From the NCBI GenBank assembly GCA_020025535.1, contig JAHHRY010000001.1:62001-126000 (forward strand): a DNA stretch of 64,000 nt, written 5' to 3'. Both the position numbers and the translations under genes were made by a program. Below the pieces are notes generated by a model. The model was not told the origin of the DNA. It saw nothing but the letters and a program-made list of their open reading frames with translations, and made no database searches. Positions 47,580-57,116 of the stretch are shown in pieces; the first letter of the stretch is position 1, and every line of letters starts with the position of its first letter. Origin of the DNA: Oscillospiraceae bacterium. Its GTDB lineage: Bacteria; Bacillota; Clostridia; Oscillospirales; Oscillospiraceae.

Positions 47580-48665
47580 ATGGAAGAACGTAATGATAAG
47601 TATGCAATGCTGGATCTTATGTTCCGCCCTGCATTCTGTGTGGAAGACAACATTATCACTTATGTAAATCAGCCAGCACACCGATATATGCTTTCTCCAG
47701 GTGTGGACATTCGGTCGCTTATAGCCACAGGGGCGCAGGAATACGCAGGATTCAGCGATGGCTGCTTGTATTTAACTTTGCTCATCGCCGAAAACAATGT
47801 GGGAGTTTCCATTGTTCGCATGGAAAACATGGATATATTTATGCTGGATCAGGAGGAGGCACAGTCAGAGCTTCGTGCCCTGGCACTGGCTGCCAAGGAG
47901 CTTCGGGAGCCTCTGGCCGGAGTCATAACCGTCACAGATCGTCTGATACCGCTTCTGATTGCCGATAACGAAAATCCCAAGGTAGAACTTCAGACCGCAC
48001 AGCTCAATCGCCGGCTGTTCCAGATGATGCGCATGGTCAGCAATATGTCCGATGCGCTCACATACAGTCAGAACACTTCCCCCCGCATGGAATATCTGGA
48101 AATCGGCAGATTCTTTGATGAGATCCTTGCCAAATGTCAGGATCTGTTTGAACGAAACGGAATGGTTCTGCACTACACCGGACTTGAGGAAACCGTCTAT
48201 ACTCTGGCGTGCAGCGAACGTCTGGAGCGCGCAATCTACAATCTGTTATCCAATGCCTCTAAATTCAGCCCCCGCGAATCCGTGATCGATGTACAGCTGA
48301 CACGCCGGGGCAACCGGCTGTATCTGTCCGTATCCGATCAGGGCTGCGGAATCGACAATTCCACCATGGGCAGCATTTACGCCCGCTACCAGCGGGAGTC
48401 CACCCTGGAGGATGTCAGAAACGGCATCGGTCTGGGCATGATTCTTGTCCGCACCACAGCCGCTCTTCACGGCGGCGCACTGCTGATCGATCACCCCAGC
48501 GAAATCGGCACCCGTGTCACCATGACCATGGAAATCCGTCACAGCAAAAACGTCATTCAGTCCCCTGCCTTCAGCATCGACTATGCCGGAGAATGGGATC
48601 ACGCCCTTCTGGAATTGTCCGATTGCCTGTCGTCCGACTTGTATGGTTTTGAAAATATCCACTGA
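47580..48665 (+). CDS. Histidine-kinase-like protein lacking the phosphoacceptor histidine
   Basis: 361 residues, no membrane helix. The N-terminal PAS-like part (MLDLMFRPAFCVEDNIITYVNQPAHRYMLSPG) precedes a dimerisation-like helix in which SHELRxPL is replaced by AKELREPLAGV (Lys106 where His is expected). The ATPase domain is well kept: LERAIYNLLSNASKFSPRESVI (N box), VSDQGCGID (G1), GIGLGMILVRTTAALHGG (G2). A C-terminal 45-residue tail has no known motif. It lies between radC and uvrA without a response regulator. It could act as an anti-sigma-like or pseudokinase partner. Confidence 0.7.
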   Translation: MEERNDKYAMLDLMFRPAFCVEDNIITYVNQPAHRYMLSPGVDIRSLIATGAQEYAGFSDGCLYLTLLIAENNVGVSIVRMENMDIFMLDQEEAQSELRALALAAKELREPLAGVITVTDRLIPLLIADNENPKVELQTAQLNRRLFQMMRMVSNMSDALTYSQNTSPRMEYLEIGRFFDEILAKCQDLFERNGMVLHYTGLEETVYTLACSERLERAIYNLLSNASKFSPRESVIDVQLTRRGNRLYLSVSDQGCGIDNSTMGSIYARYQRESTLEDVRNGIGLGMILVRTTAALHGGALLIDHPSEIGTRVTMTMEIRHSKNVIQSPAFSIDYAGEWDHALLELSDCLSSDLYGFENIH

Positions 48666-48667
48666 TT

Positions 48668-48691
48668 CCCTGCCTGCGTATGCAGGCAGGG
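48668..48691 (+). terminator. Terminator after the kinase-like gene
   Basis: CCCTGCCTGC / GCAGGCAGGG stem with a 4-base loop, then GCTTCTTTTTTT. Confidence 0.85.
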
Positions 48692-48702
48692 CTTCTTTTT
48701 TT

Positions 48703-51525
48703 CTAAAGATAATGCTTCAAATACTGGCCGGTAAAGCTTTCCGAAACGGCGGCCACTTCTTCCGGCGTTCCCGTTGCCACAATGCAGCCGCCGCCATCGC
48801 CGCCCTCCGGACCCAAGTCGATGATATAGTCCGCCGTTTTGATGACATCCAGATTGTGCTCGATGACCAGCACCGTGTTGCCGGCATCCACCAGCTTCTG
48901 CAGGACTTCGATGAGCTTGTGTACATCAGCAGCATGGAGGCCGGTGGTCGGCTCATCCAGCACATAAATTGTGCGTCCGGTAGAAATCCGGGACAGTTCT
49001 GTTGCCAGTTTTACACGCTGCGCCTCACCGCCCGACAGGGTGGTGCTGGATTGGCCGAGTTTTACATACCCCAGGCCCACATCCACCAGCGTCTGCGCCT
49101 TACGCCGGATCTTGGGCAGATTTTCAAAGAATTCCGCCGCCTCCTCGGCCGTCATATCCAGAACCTGAGAAATATTTTTTCCCTTGTACTGGACCTCCAG
49201 GGTCTCCCGGTTGTACCGGGCGCCATGGCAGACTTCACAGGGCACATACACATCCGCCAGAAAGTGCATTTCAATCTTCACCAATCCGTCACCGGAGCAG
49301 GCTTCACACCGGCCGCCCTTGGTGTTGAAAGAGAACCGTCCGGGACCGTATCCCCGGATTTTCGCATCTGCCGTGGAGGCAAACAGGTCACGGATATCAT
49401 TAAATATACCGGTATAAGTTGCCGGATTGGAACGTGGCGTGCGTCCGATGGGACTCTGGTCAATGTCAATCACCTTATCCAGATGCTCCAATCCTTCCAC
49501 ACAGCGACAGGCACCGGGACGGACTCGAGCATGATTCAGACGATTCAGCAGGGTTTTATTCAGCACTTCTCCCACCAGACTGGACTTGCCGGAGCCGGAC
49601 ACGCCGGTCACGCAGGTCAGCGTCCCCAGAGGAATGGACACATCTACGTTCTTCAGGTTGTTCTCCGTGGCGCCGCAAACCTTGAGAAATTGACCATTTC
49701 CTGTGCGGCGAGTGGCAGGAACAGGGATTTTCTTCACGCCGGACAGGTACTGACCGGTGAGGGATCTCTCACAGGCAATAATATCCTCCAGCGTACCGGC
49801 AGCCACAATTTCGCCGCCGTGGCAGCCGGCTCCCGGGCCCACATCCACGATATAGTCTGCGGCACGCATGGTGTCCTCGTCGTGCTCCACCACGATCAGT
49901 GTATTGCCGAGGTCACGCAGATGCTTCAGAGTGGACAGCAGTTTGTCATTATCTCTCTGGTGCAGGCCGATGGAAGGCTCGTCCAGAATATACAGCACGC
50001 CCATAAGAGAAGAGCCGATCTGCGTTGCCAGACGGATTCGCTGGCTCTCGCCGCCGGACAGTGTACCGGTTGCCCGGGACAAAGTCAGATAAGACAGGCC
50101 CACATCCTCCAGGAACTGAAGTCTGCCCTTGATTTCCCGGACGATCTGCTGGGCAATCAGGGCCATATTTCCCTCCAGACGAAGGTCATTCATAAAGGCC
50201 AGCTCCTGCCGTACACTCATGCGGCAGAAGTCCATGATGCCAATACCGCCCACCGTCACAGCCCGGGCAATATCCGACAGCCGGTCGCCGTGACAATGGG
50301 GACAGGGAGAAGCCGTCATGCATTCTTCCAGTTCTTTCCGGGCAGAATCCGACTGGGTTTCCCGATAACGTCTGGAAATATTATTCAGGATTCCCTCAAA
50401 GGGCTGTTCCAAAACACCCATGCCGTTGCCCCGGTTGTAGGTCATCCGCAGTTTTTCACCCTTGGTGCCGTAAAGAATCACATCCATCACTTCATCGGAC
50501 AGCTCCGATACAGGCACATTGAGAGAGAACCGATATTTCTGCGCCAGTGCCTCAAAATACATCCGGAAAATGGAATCTGTCCGGGCACTGCTCCAGCCGT
50601 TGGCCTGAATGGCACCATCCAGGATCGACTTACTCTTGTCCGGAATCACCATATCCGCATCGGCAACCAGACGGGAACCAAGACCCATACACTCCGGGCA
50701 AGCGCCGGCAGGGTTGTTAAAGGAGAACATCCGGGGCTCCAGTTCCGAAAGGCTGATACCGCAGTCTTCACAGGCATAGTTCTGAGAAAAGTCCAGTTCT
50801 TCCTTGCTGTCCGGCAATTCGATGGTAACCAGACCGCCGGAATGGGAACAGGCCGTTTCAACGGAATCCGTCAGACGACGGCGGAGACCGTCTTTCAGCA
50901 CCAGACGATCCACTACCAGCTCGATATTGTGCTTTTTGTTTTTCTCGCAGGGAATTTCCTCTGTAAGATCATAGAGAATCCCGTCTACACGCACACGGGC
51001 AAAGCCGCCCTTCCGGGCATCCTCAAACACTTTCTGATGGGTGCCCTTTTTCCCCCGCACAACCGGGGACAGCACGATAAATCGCGTTCCCTGTCCCAGT
51101 GATTCCACCCGGTCTACGATCTGGTCAATGGTCTGGCGGCGGATTTCCCTGCCGCATTTGGGGCAATGGGGAACACCTACCCGAGCCCACAGCAAACGCA
51201 GATAGTCATAAATCTCCGTCACCGTACCCACTGTGGAGCGGGGATTCCGGGAAGTGGTTTTCTGGTCGATGGAAATAGCCGGAGATAGCCCCTCGATGGA
51301 ATCCACATCCGGCTTGTCCATCTGACCCAGAAACTGCCGGGCATAGGCGCTGAGGCTTTCCACATATCGGCGCTGTCCTTCGGCGTAGATGGTATCAAAT
51401 GCAAGACTGGATTTTCCGGAACCGGACAGCCCTGTAAATACCACCAGTTTATCTCTGGGAATGGTCAAATCCACATTTTTTAAATTATTCTCTCTGGCAC
51501 CCTGGATGCGAATCGTATCGTTCAT
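48703..51525 (-). CDS. uvrA: Excinuclease ABC subunit A
   Basis: 940 residues from ATG at 51525 (AAGGGATACATT upstream). It starts MNDTIRIQGARENNLKNVDLTIPRDKLVVFTGLSGSGKSSLAFDTIYAEGQRRYVESLSAYARQFL. There are two ABC modules with P-loops GLSGSGKSS and GVSGSGKSS, signature LSGGESQRIRLA and LSGGEAQRVKLA, and zinc-finger Cys pairs (CPKCGREI, CEDCG, CPEC, CEACSGDG, CEVCHG). Damage recognition in excision repair. Confidence 0.96.
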   Translation of the reverse strand: MNDTIRIQGARENNLKNVDLTIPRDKLVVFTGLSGSGKSSLAFDTIYAEGQRRYVESLSAYARQFLGQMDKPDVDSIEGLSPAISIDQKTTSRNPRSTVGTVTEIYDYLRLLWARVGVPHCPKCGREIRRQTIDQIVDRVESLGQGTRFIVLSPVVRGKKGTHQKVFEDARKGGFARVRVDGILYDLTEEIPCEKNKKHNIELVVDRLVLKDGLRRRLTDSVETACSHSGGLVTIELPDSKEELDFSQNYACEDCGISLSELEPRMFSFNNPAGACPECMGLGSRLVADADMVIPDKSKSILDGAIQANGWSSARTDSIFRMYFEALAQKYRFSLNVPVSELSDEVMDVILYGTKGEKLRMTYNRGNGMGVLEQPFEGILNNISRRYRETQSDSARKELEECMTASPCPHCHGDRLSDIARAVTVGGIGIMDFCRMSVRQELAFMNDLRLEGNMALIAQQIVREIKGRLQFLEDVGLSYLTLSRATGTLSGGESQRIRLATQIGSSLMGVLYILDEPSIGLHQRDNDKLLSTLKHLRDLGNTLIVVEHDEDTMRAADYIVDVGPGAGCHGGEIVAAGTLEDIIACERSLTGQYLSGVKKIPVPATRRTGNGQFLKVCGATENNLKNVDVSIPLGTLTCVTGVSGSGKSSLVGEVLNKTLLNRLNHARVRPGACRCVEGLEHLDKVIDIDQSPIGRTPRSNPATYTGIFNDIRDLFASTADAKIRGYGPGRFSFNTKGGRCEACSGDGLVKIEMHFLADVYVPCEVCHGARYNRETLEVQYKGKNISQVLDMTAEEAAEFFENLPKIRRKAQTLVDVGLGYVKLGQSSTTLSGGEAQRVKLATELSRISTGRTIYVLDEPTTGLHAADVHKLIEVLQKLVDAGNTVLVIEHNLDVIKTADYIIDLGPEGGDGGGCIVATGTPEEVAAVSESFTGQYLKHYL

Positions 51526-51559
51526 AATGTATCCCTTATCTGTAAAAATCGTTCTGAAT

Positions 51560-51588
51560 ATTATACCATAAGCCGTACTGCCACACAA
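51560..51588 (-). promoter_or_regulatory. uvrA promoter
   Basis: Leftward TTGTGT (51588-51583), 17-base spacer, TATAAT (51565-51560). No LexA-type operator was recognised around it. Confidence 0.7.
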
Positions 51589-51700
51589 GTGAAAAAACAA
51601 ACATAATTTTGCTTTCTCTTTTTGTGGAAAAAATCAGTTTTTATATAAAAAACTTCAGAGGATTCTCTCCATTTTCGGTAGATTTTCTTTTGGAATGCGG

Positions 51701-51730
51701 TTGCTTTTTCCCATAGAAAAGTGCTATAAT
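51701..51730 (+). promoter_or_regulatory. prs-pth promoter
   Basis: TTGCTT (51701-51706), 18-base spacer, TATAAT (51725-51730). Confidence 0.7.
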
Positions 51731-51794
51731 GAAAGAGGTTTGGCCTTGGCTCTGCCTTGGTACAGAAAAAGAATATAGAGTGAGGTATTCATCG

Positions 51795-52757
51795 ATGATT
51801 GCATTCGACAACATCAAGATCTTCTGTGGCAATTCCAACCCCGAATTTGCCAGCACCGTCTGCCAGGAACTGTGGATCCCCATGGGCAAGGGTACCGTCC
51901 ATAAGTTTGCCGATGGCGAAGCTTCCGTTTCTCTGGAAGAAACTGTTCGTGGTTCCGATGTATTTCTGATCCAGTCTACCTGCAAGCCCGTCAATGACCA
52001 TTTGATGGAACTGCTGGTAATGATCGATGCCTGCCGCCGTGCTTCCGCCGGCCGAATCACTGCTGTGATTCCCTACTTCGGCTATGCACGTCAGGACCGT
52101 AAGGCCAAGAGCCGTGACCCCATTTCCGCCAAGCTGGTCGCCAACATGATCACCGCCGCCGGTGCCGACCGTGTGCTGACCATGGACCTGCACGCTTCCC
52201 AGATTCAGGGCTTCTTCGATATCCCTGTTGACCATCTGCTGGGAGGCCCCACCTTTGTAAATTACTTCCTCAGCAAGTTCCCTGAGGATCAGTTTAACCA
52301 TGAAGATTTTGTTGTTGTCTCTCCCGATGTCGGCTCCGTAAGCAGAGCCCGTACCTTCGCTGCCAAGGTTCACATGGGTCTGGCTATTGTTGATAAGCGC
52401 CGTCCCAAGGCCAATGTCTGTGAAGTTATGAACGTCATTGGTGATGTAAAGGACAAGATCTGTATTCTGTATGACGACCTGGTAGATACCGCCGGTTCCC
52501 TGTGCAACGCTGCAAAGGCTCTGGTAGAAGTCGGCGGTGCCAAGGAAGTTTATGCCTGTGCCACCCACGGCGTTCTGTCCGGCCCCGCTTTTGATCGTCT
52601 GAACGAAAGCCCGATCAAGGAGCTGGTTCTGCTGAACACCATCCCCCTGCCCAAGAATGCCCCCACCTCCAAAATCAAGATGCTGGATGTCGCTCCTGTC
52701 TTTGCCCGCGCTATTGAGCACGTCCACGGCGGCACCTCTATCGCTGACCTGTTCTAA
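51795..52757 (+). CDS. prs: Ribose-phosphate pyrophosphokinase
   Basis: 320 residues from ATG at 51795 (GTGAGGT site). IKIFCGNSNPEFASTVCQELWIPMGK, FADGEASVSLEETVRGSDVFLIQS, YFGYARQDRKAKSRDPISAKLVANMI, MDLHASQIQGFF and the PRPP loop ICILYDDLVDTAGSLCNAAKAL are typical. It makes PRPP for pyrimidine, purine and histidine synthesis, used directly by PyrE and Xpt in this window. The loop reads DDLVDTAGS where many have DDMIDTAGT. Confidence 0.95.
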   Translation: MIAFDNIKIFCGNSNPEFASTVCQELWIPMGKGTVHKFADGEASVSLEETVRGSDVFLIQSTCKPVNDHLMELLVMIDACRRASAGRITAVIPYFGYARQDRKAKSRDPISAKLVANMITAAGADRVLTMDLHASQIQGFFDIPVDHLLGGPTFVNYFLSKFPEDQFNHEDFVVVSPDVGSVSRARTFAAKVHMGLAIVDKRRPKANVCEVMNVIGDVKDKICILYDDLVDTAGSLCNAAKALVEVGGAKEVYACATHGVLSGPAFDRLNESPIKELVLLNTIPLPKNAPTSKIKMLDVAPVFARAIEHVHGGTSIADLF

Positions 52758-52760
52758 ACC

Positions 52761-53354
52761 GTGATTGATAAGAATACTGAAAACTGGCTGGTTGTCGGTC
52801 TCGGCAACCCCGGCCGGGAATACGAAAAAACCCGGCACAACTGCGGCTTCCGCGCTATTGATGTGCTCGCCGACAAGCTGGGCTGCAAAATAGATAAGGC
52901 AAAGTTTCAGGGGCTTTACGGTCAGACCACCTATGGCGGTCGGAAGCTGTTGCTTCTGAAACCCCAGACATTTATGAATTTGTCCGGCCGGTCTGTGCTG
53001 CAGCTTTCCGCCTATTTTCAGGTGCCGCCCCAGCGGATTATCGTCCTGTTTGACGATATTTCTCTGGAACCCGGCCGTCTGCGCATCCGTGCCGACGGCT
53101 CCGCCGGCGGTCACAACGGCATAAAGTCCATCATCGGCGAACTGGGCAGCCAGAGCTTCCCCCGTGTGAAAATCGGTGTGGGTGCCAAACCTCACCCTGA
53201 TTTTGATCTGGCAAAATGGGTGCTGTCCACTTTCTCCTCTTCCGAGGAAAAGGCTCTGCAGCCCGCTCTGGAGCGTGCCGCAGATGCTGTTCTGACGATC
53301 ATCGACCACGGCGTGCCGGAAGCTGCCAACCGCTTTAACGGCAGCCACAGCTAA
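52761..53354 (+). CDS. pth: Peptidyl-tRNA hydrolase
   Basis: 197 residues, GTG start 4 bases after the prs stop with no separate ribosome site, so translation is probably coupled to prs. WLVVGLGNPGREYEKTRHNCGFRAID, KLLLLKPQTFMNLSGRSVLQL, IIVLFDDISLEPGRLRIRADGSAGGHNGIKSI carry the catalytic His and Asn residues. It recycles peptidyl-tRNA. Confidence 0.94.
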   Translation: MIDKNTENWLVVGLGNPGREYEKTRHNCGFRAIDVLADKLGCKIDKAKFQGLYGQTTYGGRKLLLLKPQTFMNLSGRSVLQLSAYFQVPPQRIIVLFDDISLEPGRLRIRADGSAGGHNGIKSIIGELGSQSFPRVKIGVGAKPHPDFDLAKWVLSTFSSSEEKALQPALERAADAVLTIIDHGVPEAANRFNGSHS

Positions 53355-53375
53355 TCGAATACTGTCATTTTACCA

Positions 53376-53404
53376 CGGAAAGGGGAGCTTTATTCCCCTT
53401 TCCG
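53376..53404 (+). terminator. Terminator-like hairpin after pth
   Basis: CGGAAAGGGGA / TCCCCTTTCCG stem with a 7-base loop; poor T-run, so termination may be incomplete and mfd partly co-transcribed. Confidence 0.55.
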
Positions 53405-53469
53405 CGTTGCTGTATAGTCATAAATCATCCCCATTTCCCCTATTTTCTCAAAGACCAGGAGGCAAAACA

Positions 53470-56400
53470 ATGGAACAGCTAATTTCCGCCTTAAAAAGCA
53501 TTTCCGAATATCAGGAACTGCTGGAAGCTGTACGCAATAACAAAAGCGCAGCAGTCACCGGCATCGGTCAGATCAACCGCAGCCACCTGCTTGCAGGACT
53601 GCGGCGGGATATTTCACGCCCTCTGGTCATGGTTTGTCAGGATGATCTTGCAGCCAAGCGGCTGCAAATCGAACTGAAAGCATTTTTAGGTGAAGAAGTT
53701 CCGGTACTCCCCGGCCGCGAGCTGACCCTCTACGACAGTGCCGTTGTTTCCCGCAGCTGGGAGCATAAGCGCCTGCGGCAGTTGTATCAGCTGAGTCTGG
53801 GGCTTGTGCCCATGCAGATTCTCACTTGGGAATCGCTGAGTCAGCGCACAATGCCTCCGGATGTGCTGCTAAATGCCACATTCACGCTGGAGACCGGCAA
53901 GGAATATCCGTTGGACAACCTGCTTGACCGGTTGATTTCCTCTGGGTATACACGCTGCGGCATGGTAGAAGGTCCCGGCCAGTTTTCCGTCCGCGGCGGC
54001 ATTGTGGATATTTACTCCCCCGCAGAGGATTTACCCATCCGTGCTGAATTTTTCGGTGACGAGCTGGATACCATGGGCTATTTTCAGCCGGATACCCAGC
54101 GTCGTACAGAAAATATCGAAAAAGCCACCATTCTCCCCGTTGCCGAAACCCAGCCCCGCCTCCATCCCCAGGGATTAAACGGTCTTTGCAAAGACATCAC
54201 CTCCATGATTTCCCGGCAGCATCGGCGCAAGAATCCCAACGAAGCCTTAATCAAAACTCTGGAAAAAGATCTGGAAAAATACGAAAACGGTCTGTCCAAT
54301 CCTGCGTCTGACCGCTATATGGCTCTGATTTATCCAGAAGTGGCCAATGCTATGGATTACATTCCCGCAGATGCCATTGTGGTGCTTTGCGACCAGAGCA
54401 GTCTCCACCGTGCCGCACGGAATCGGACGGAGGAAATCGGTATGCAGCTGGACTCCATGCTGCAGGGCGGAATGGTTGCCGGCGACCTGTGCGACTATGT
54501 ATGCCAGTGGGAGGATTTCTGCGCTGTTCTGAAAGATCGTATTGTGGTGTATATGGACGCCTTCAGCGGTGCTTCTTATCCGGAAGAGAACCGTCCTCAG
54601 GTTCTGCTGCCCATGACCGCCAAACAGCTTCCCAGCTACGGCGGAAGCCTGGATACCGCCGCTGCAGATCTTGCACATTATCAAAAAATGGATTTCCGCT
54701 GTCTGGTGCTCTGCGGCACACGCCGCCGTGCAGAGCTTCTTCAGGAAATGCTCCGCACCAAAAATCTCTCTGCATTCCTGTGTATTCCTCTGGATACCTT
54801 GCCGAAAAATGGACAGATTCTGCTGTCTGACGGCGTTCTTCCCTATGGTATGGAATATCCCGGCGCAAAGCTCGCCATTCTTACGGAAGGCCAGCTGATT
54901 GCCAAGGCAGAGCCCAAGCGAAAAGTGAAAAAAACTGCCACCAACCGCCAGAAACTAAGCTCCTTTACCGATCTTTCTCCCGGCGATCTGGTGGTACACG
55001 AAAACTACGGCATCGGCCGCTTTATTGCCATGGAGCAGATCAAAGTGGACAACGCCGTAAAAGACTATATCAAAATTGCCTATCAGGGATCGGACACGCT
55101 TTTCGTTCCCGCCACCCAATTGGATCTTGTCAGCAAATACATTGGCGGCGGCGGTGAGGAAAGCAACGTCCGACTGAATAAAATCGGTACCGACGCCTGG
55201 CAGAAAACCAAGGCGAAAGCCCAGAAATCTGCCAAGGATATGGCCGGTGAACTCATCAAGCTTTACGCTGCGCGAAAGCGGCAGGAAGGCTTTGCCTTTG
55301 CTGCCGACTCTCCCTGGCAGACGGAATTTGAAGACAATTTCCCCTACCCCGAAACCGACGATCAGCTGCGCTGCATCGCAGAGATCAAGTCCGATATGGA
55401 ATCTCCCACCCCCATGGATCGACTGCTCTGCGGCGATGTGGGCTTTGGCAAAACCGAGGTTGCTCTCCGGGCCGTGATGAAAGCCGTCATGGACAGCAAA
55501 CAGGTAGCCATTCTGGTTCCCACCACCGTTCTGGCACAGCAGCACTATCAGACCGCCGTGGCCAGATTCCGGGGCTTCCCGGTAAATGTGGATGTTCTCA
55601 GCCGGTTCCGTTCTCCTGCGGAGCAGAACCGTACCATCCAGAACCTCCGGGCAGGTACCGTGGATCTGATTATCGGCACCCATAAGCTGCTGCAAAAAAA
55701 CATTCAGTTCAAAGATCTGGGTCTGCTGATCGTGGACGAGGAGCAGCGCTTCGGTGTCAGTCACAAAGAGCGGCTGAAGGAAATCTCCAAAGGCGTGGAT
55801 GTGCTGACCCTGTCTGCTACCCCTATCCCCCGAACGCTGAACATGGCACTTTCCGGCATCCGGGATATGTCCACACTGGAAGCACCTCCTGCTGACCGCT
55901 ACCCTGTGCAGACCTTCGTCATTGAGCATAACAATGCCATTTTGGACGATGCCATTCGTCGAGAGGTGGAACGGGGCGGTCAGGTGTATTACCTGCACAA
56001 TCGGGTGGAAACCATCGACCAGTGCGCTTCCGCCATCAAACGCCGGATTCCCGGTATCAGCGTTGCCGTTGCCCATGGCAAAATGGGCGAAGATGCTCTG
56101 GGTGACGTGATGCAGGCCATGACAGAAGGCGAAATTCAGGTGCTTGTCTGCACCACCATTATCGAAACCGGCCTGGATATTCCCAACGCCAACACCCTGA
56201 TTATTGAAAATGCTGACCGTTTCGGACTCAGCCAGCTGCACCAGCTGCGTGGCCGTGTAGGTCGTTCCACCCGGCATTCCTATGCCTATTTTACCTACCG
56301 TCCGGACAAATCCCTGTCAGAAATCGCCGAAAAGCGGCTTTCCGCCATCCGGGATTTTGCAGAATTCGGTTCCGGTTTCAAAATTGCCATGCGAGATCTG

Positions 56401-56979
56401 GAAATCCGCGGTGCCGGCAACCTGCTGGGCGCCGAGCAGTCCGGTCATATGATGAGCGTGGGTTATGATATGTATCTGAAGCTGCTGGATGAAGCCGTTC
56501 TGGAGGAACGCGGCGAAAAGCCCAGAGAGCCGGAATGTACCGCCGATCTGAACGTTACCGCCAATGTTTCGCAGGAATATGTTTCCCGTGGCGAGGAGCG
56601 GATGGATCTTTACCGCCGTATGGCCGCCATCCGCACCCAGAGCGATGCAGACGATCTGCTGGACGAAATCGTTGACCGTTACGGAGAACCGCCCAAGGGC
56701 GTGCTGAACCTCATTGACATTGCCCTGCTTCGTGCCGAGGCAAAAGCCTGCGGCATTCAGGATATTCGCCAGAAAGCCAGCGAAATTCACTTTACCATGT
56801 CCAATCTGGACTTTGAAGCCGTCAGCGCCATGTGTGCCGACGAGGATTACAAAGCTCGTCTTTTCTTCGTGGCATCCGCCAAGCAGCCCACCCTGCGGCT
56901 GGTACTGCACAAAAGCGCGGACAGTCTGCGTCAGGCCAAAGCCTTCATCGCAAAATTCAAAACCTACCGGCAAATGTAA
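53470..56979 (+). CDS. mfd: Transcription-repair coupling factor
   Basis: 1169 residues from ATG at 53470 (CAGGAGG). The N-terminal UvrB-homology region includes GGIVDIYSPAEDLPIRAEFFGDELD; the RNA-polymerase-interacting CarD-like domain begins LSPGDLVVHENYGIGRFIAMEQI (about 498). The RecG-like translocase has LLCGDVGFGKTEVALRA, LIVDEEQRFGVSHKE, LSATPIPRTLNMALSGIRDMSTLEAPP and HGKMGE...LDIPNANTLIIENADRFGLSQLHQLRGRVGRS. The TRCF C-terminal domain is present. It displaces stalled RNA polymerase and recruits UvrA. Confidence 0.95.
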   Translation: MEQLISALKSISEYQELLEAVRNNKSAAVTGIGQINRSHLLAGLRRDISRPLVMVCQDDLAAKRLQIELKAFLGEEVPVLPGRELTLYDSAVVSRSWEHKRLRQLYQLSLGLVPMQILTWESLSQRTMPPDVLLNATFTLETGKEYPLDNLLDRLISSGYTRCGMVEGPGQFSVRGGIVDIYSPAEDLPIRAEFFGDELDTMGYFQPDTQRRTENIEKATILPVAETQPRLHPQGLNGLCKDITSMISRQHRRKNPNEALIKTLEKDLEKYENGLSNPASDRYMALIYPEVANAMDYIPADAIVVLCDQSSLHRAARNRTEEIGMQLDSMLQGGMVAGDLCDYVCQWEDFCAVLKDRIVVYMDAFSGASYPEENRPQVLLPMTAKQLPSYGGSLDTAAADLAHYQKMDFRCLVLCGTRRRAELLQEMLRTKNLSAFLCIPLDTLPKNGQILLSDGVLPYGMEYPGAKLAILTEGQLIAKAEPKRKVKKTATNRQKLSSFTDLSPGDLVVHENYGIGRFIAMEQIKVDNAVKDYIKIAYQGSDTLFVPATQLDLVSKYIGGGGEESNVRLNKIGTDAWQKTKAKAQKSAKDMAGELIKLYAARKRQEGFAFAADSPWQTEFEDNFPYPETDDQLRCIAEIKSDMESPTPMDRLLCGDVGFGKTEVALRAVMKAVMDSKQVAILVPTTVLAQQHYQTAVARFRGFPVNVDVLSRFRSPAEQNRTIQNLRAGTVDLIIGTHKLLQKNIQFKDLGLLIVDEEQRFGVSHKERLKEISKGVDVLTLSATPIPRTLNMALSGIRDMSTLEAPPADRYPVQTFVIEHNNAILDDAIRREVERGGQVYYLHNRVETIDQCASAIKRRIPGISVAVAHGKMGEDALGDVMQAMTEGEIQVLVCTTIIETGLDIPNANTLIIENADRFGLSQLHQLRGRVGRSTRHSYAYFTYRPDKSLSEIAEKRLSAIRDFAEFGSGFKIAMRDLEIRGAGNLLGAEQSGHMMSVGYDMYLKLLDEAVLEERGEKPREPECTADLNVTANVSQEYVSRGEERMDLYRRMAAIRTQSDADDLLDEIVDRYGEPPKGVLNLIDIALLRAEAKACGIQDIRQKASEIHFTMSNLDFEAVSAMCADEDYKARLFFVASAKQPTLRLVLHKSADSLRQAKAFIAKFKTYRQM

Positions 56980-57027
56980 AAAAACTATCAACTTTTGTCA
57001 CACAGGCGGGGCCAGAACGCAAAAACA

Positions 57028-57055
57028 TTGCAATTTTGAAAAAATATGTTACAAT
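57028..57055 (+). promoter_or_regulatory. Promoter of the VanW gene
   Basis: TTGCAA (57028-57033), 16-base spacer, TACAAT (57050-57055). Confidence 0.6.
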
Positions 57056-57116
57056 GTAGCTAAATCGTTTTCATTACGCGCGGCTCACGCCGCTGACAGA
57101 TAGGAGATCCACCTCA

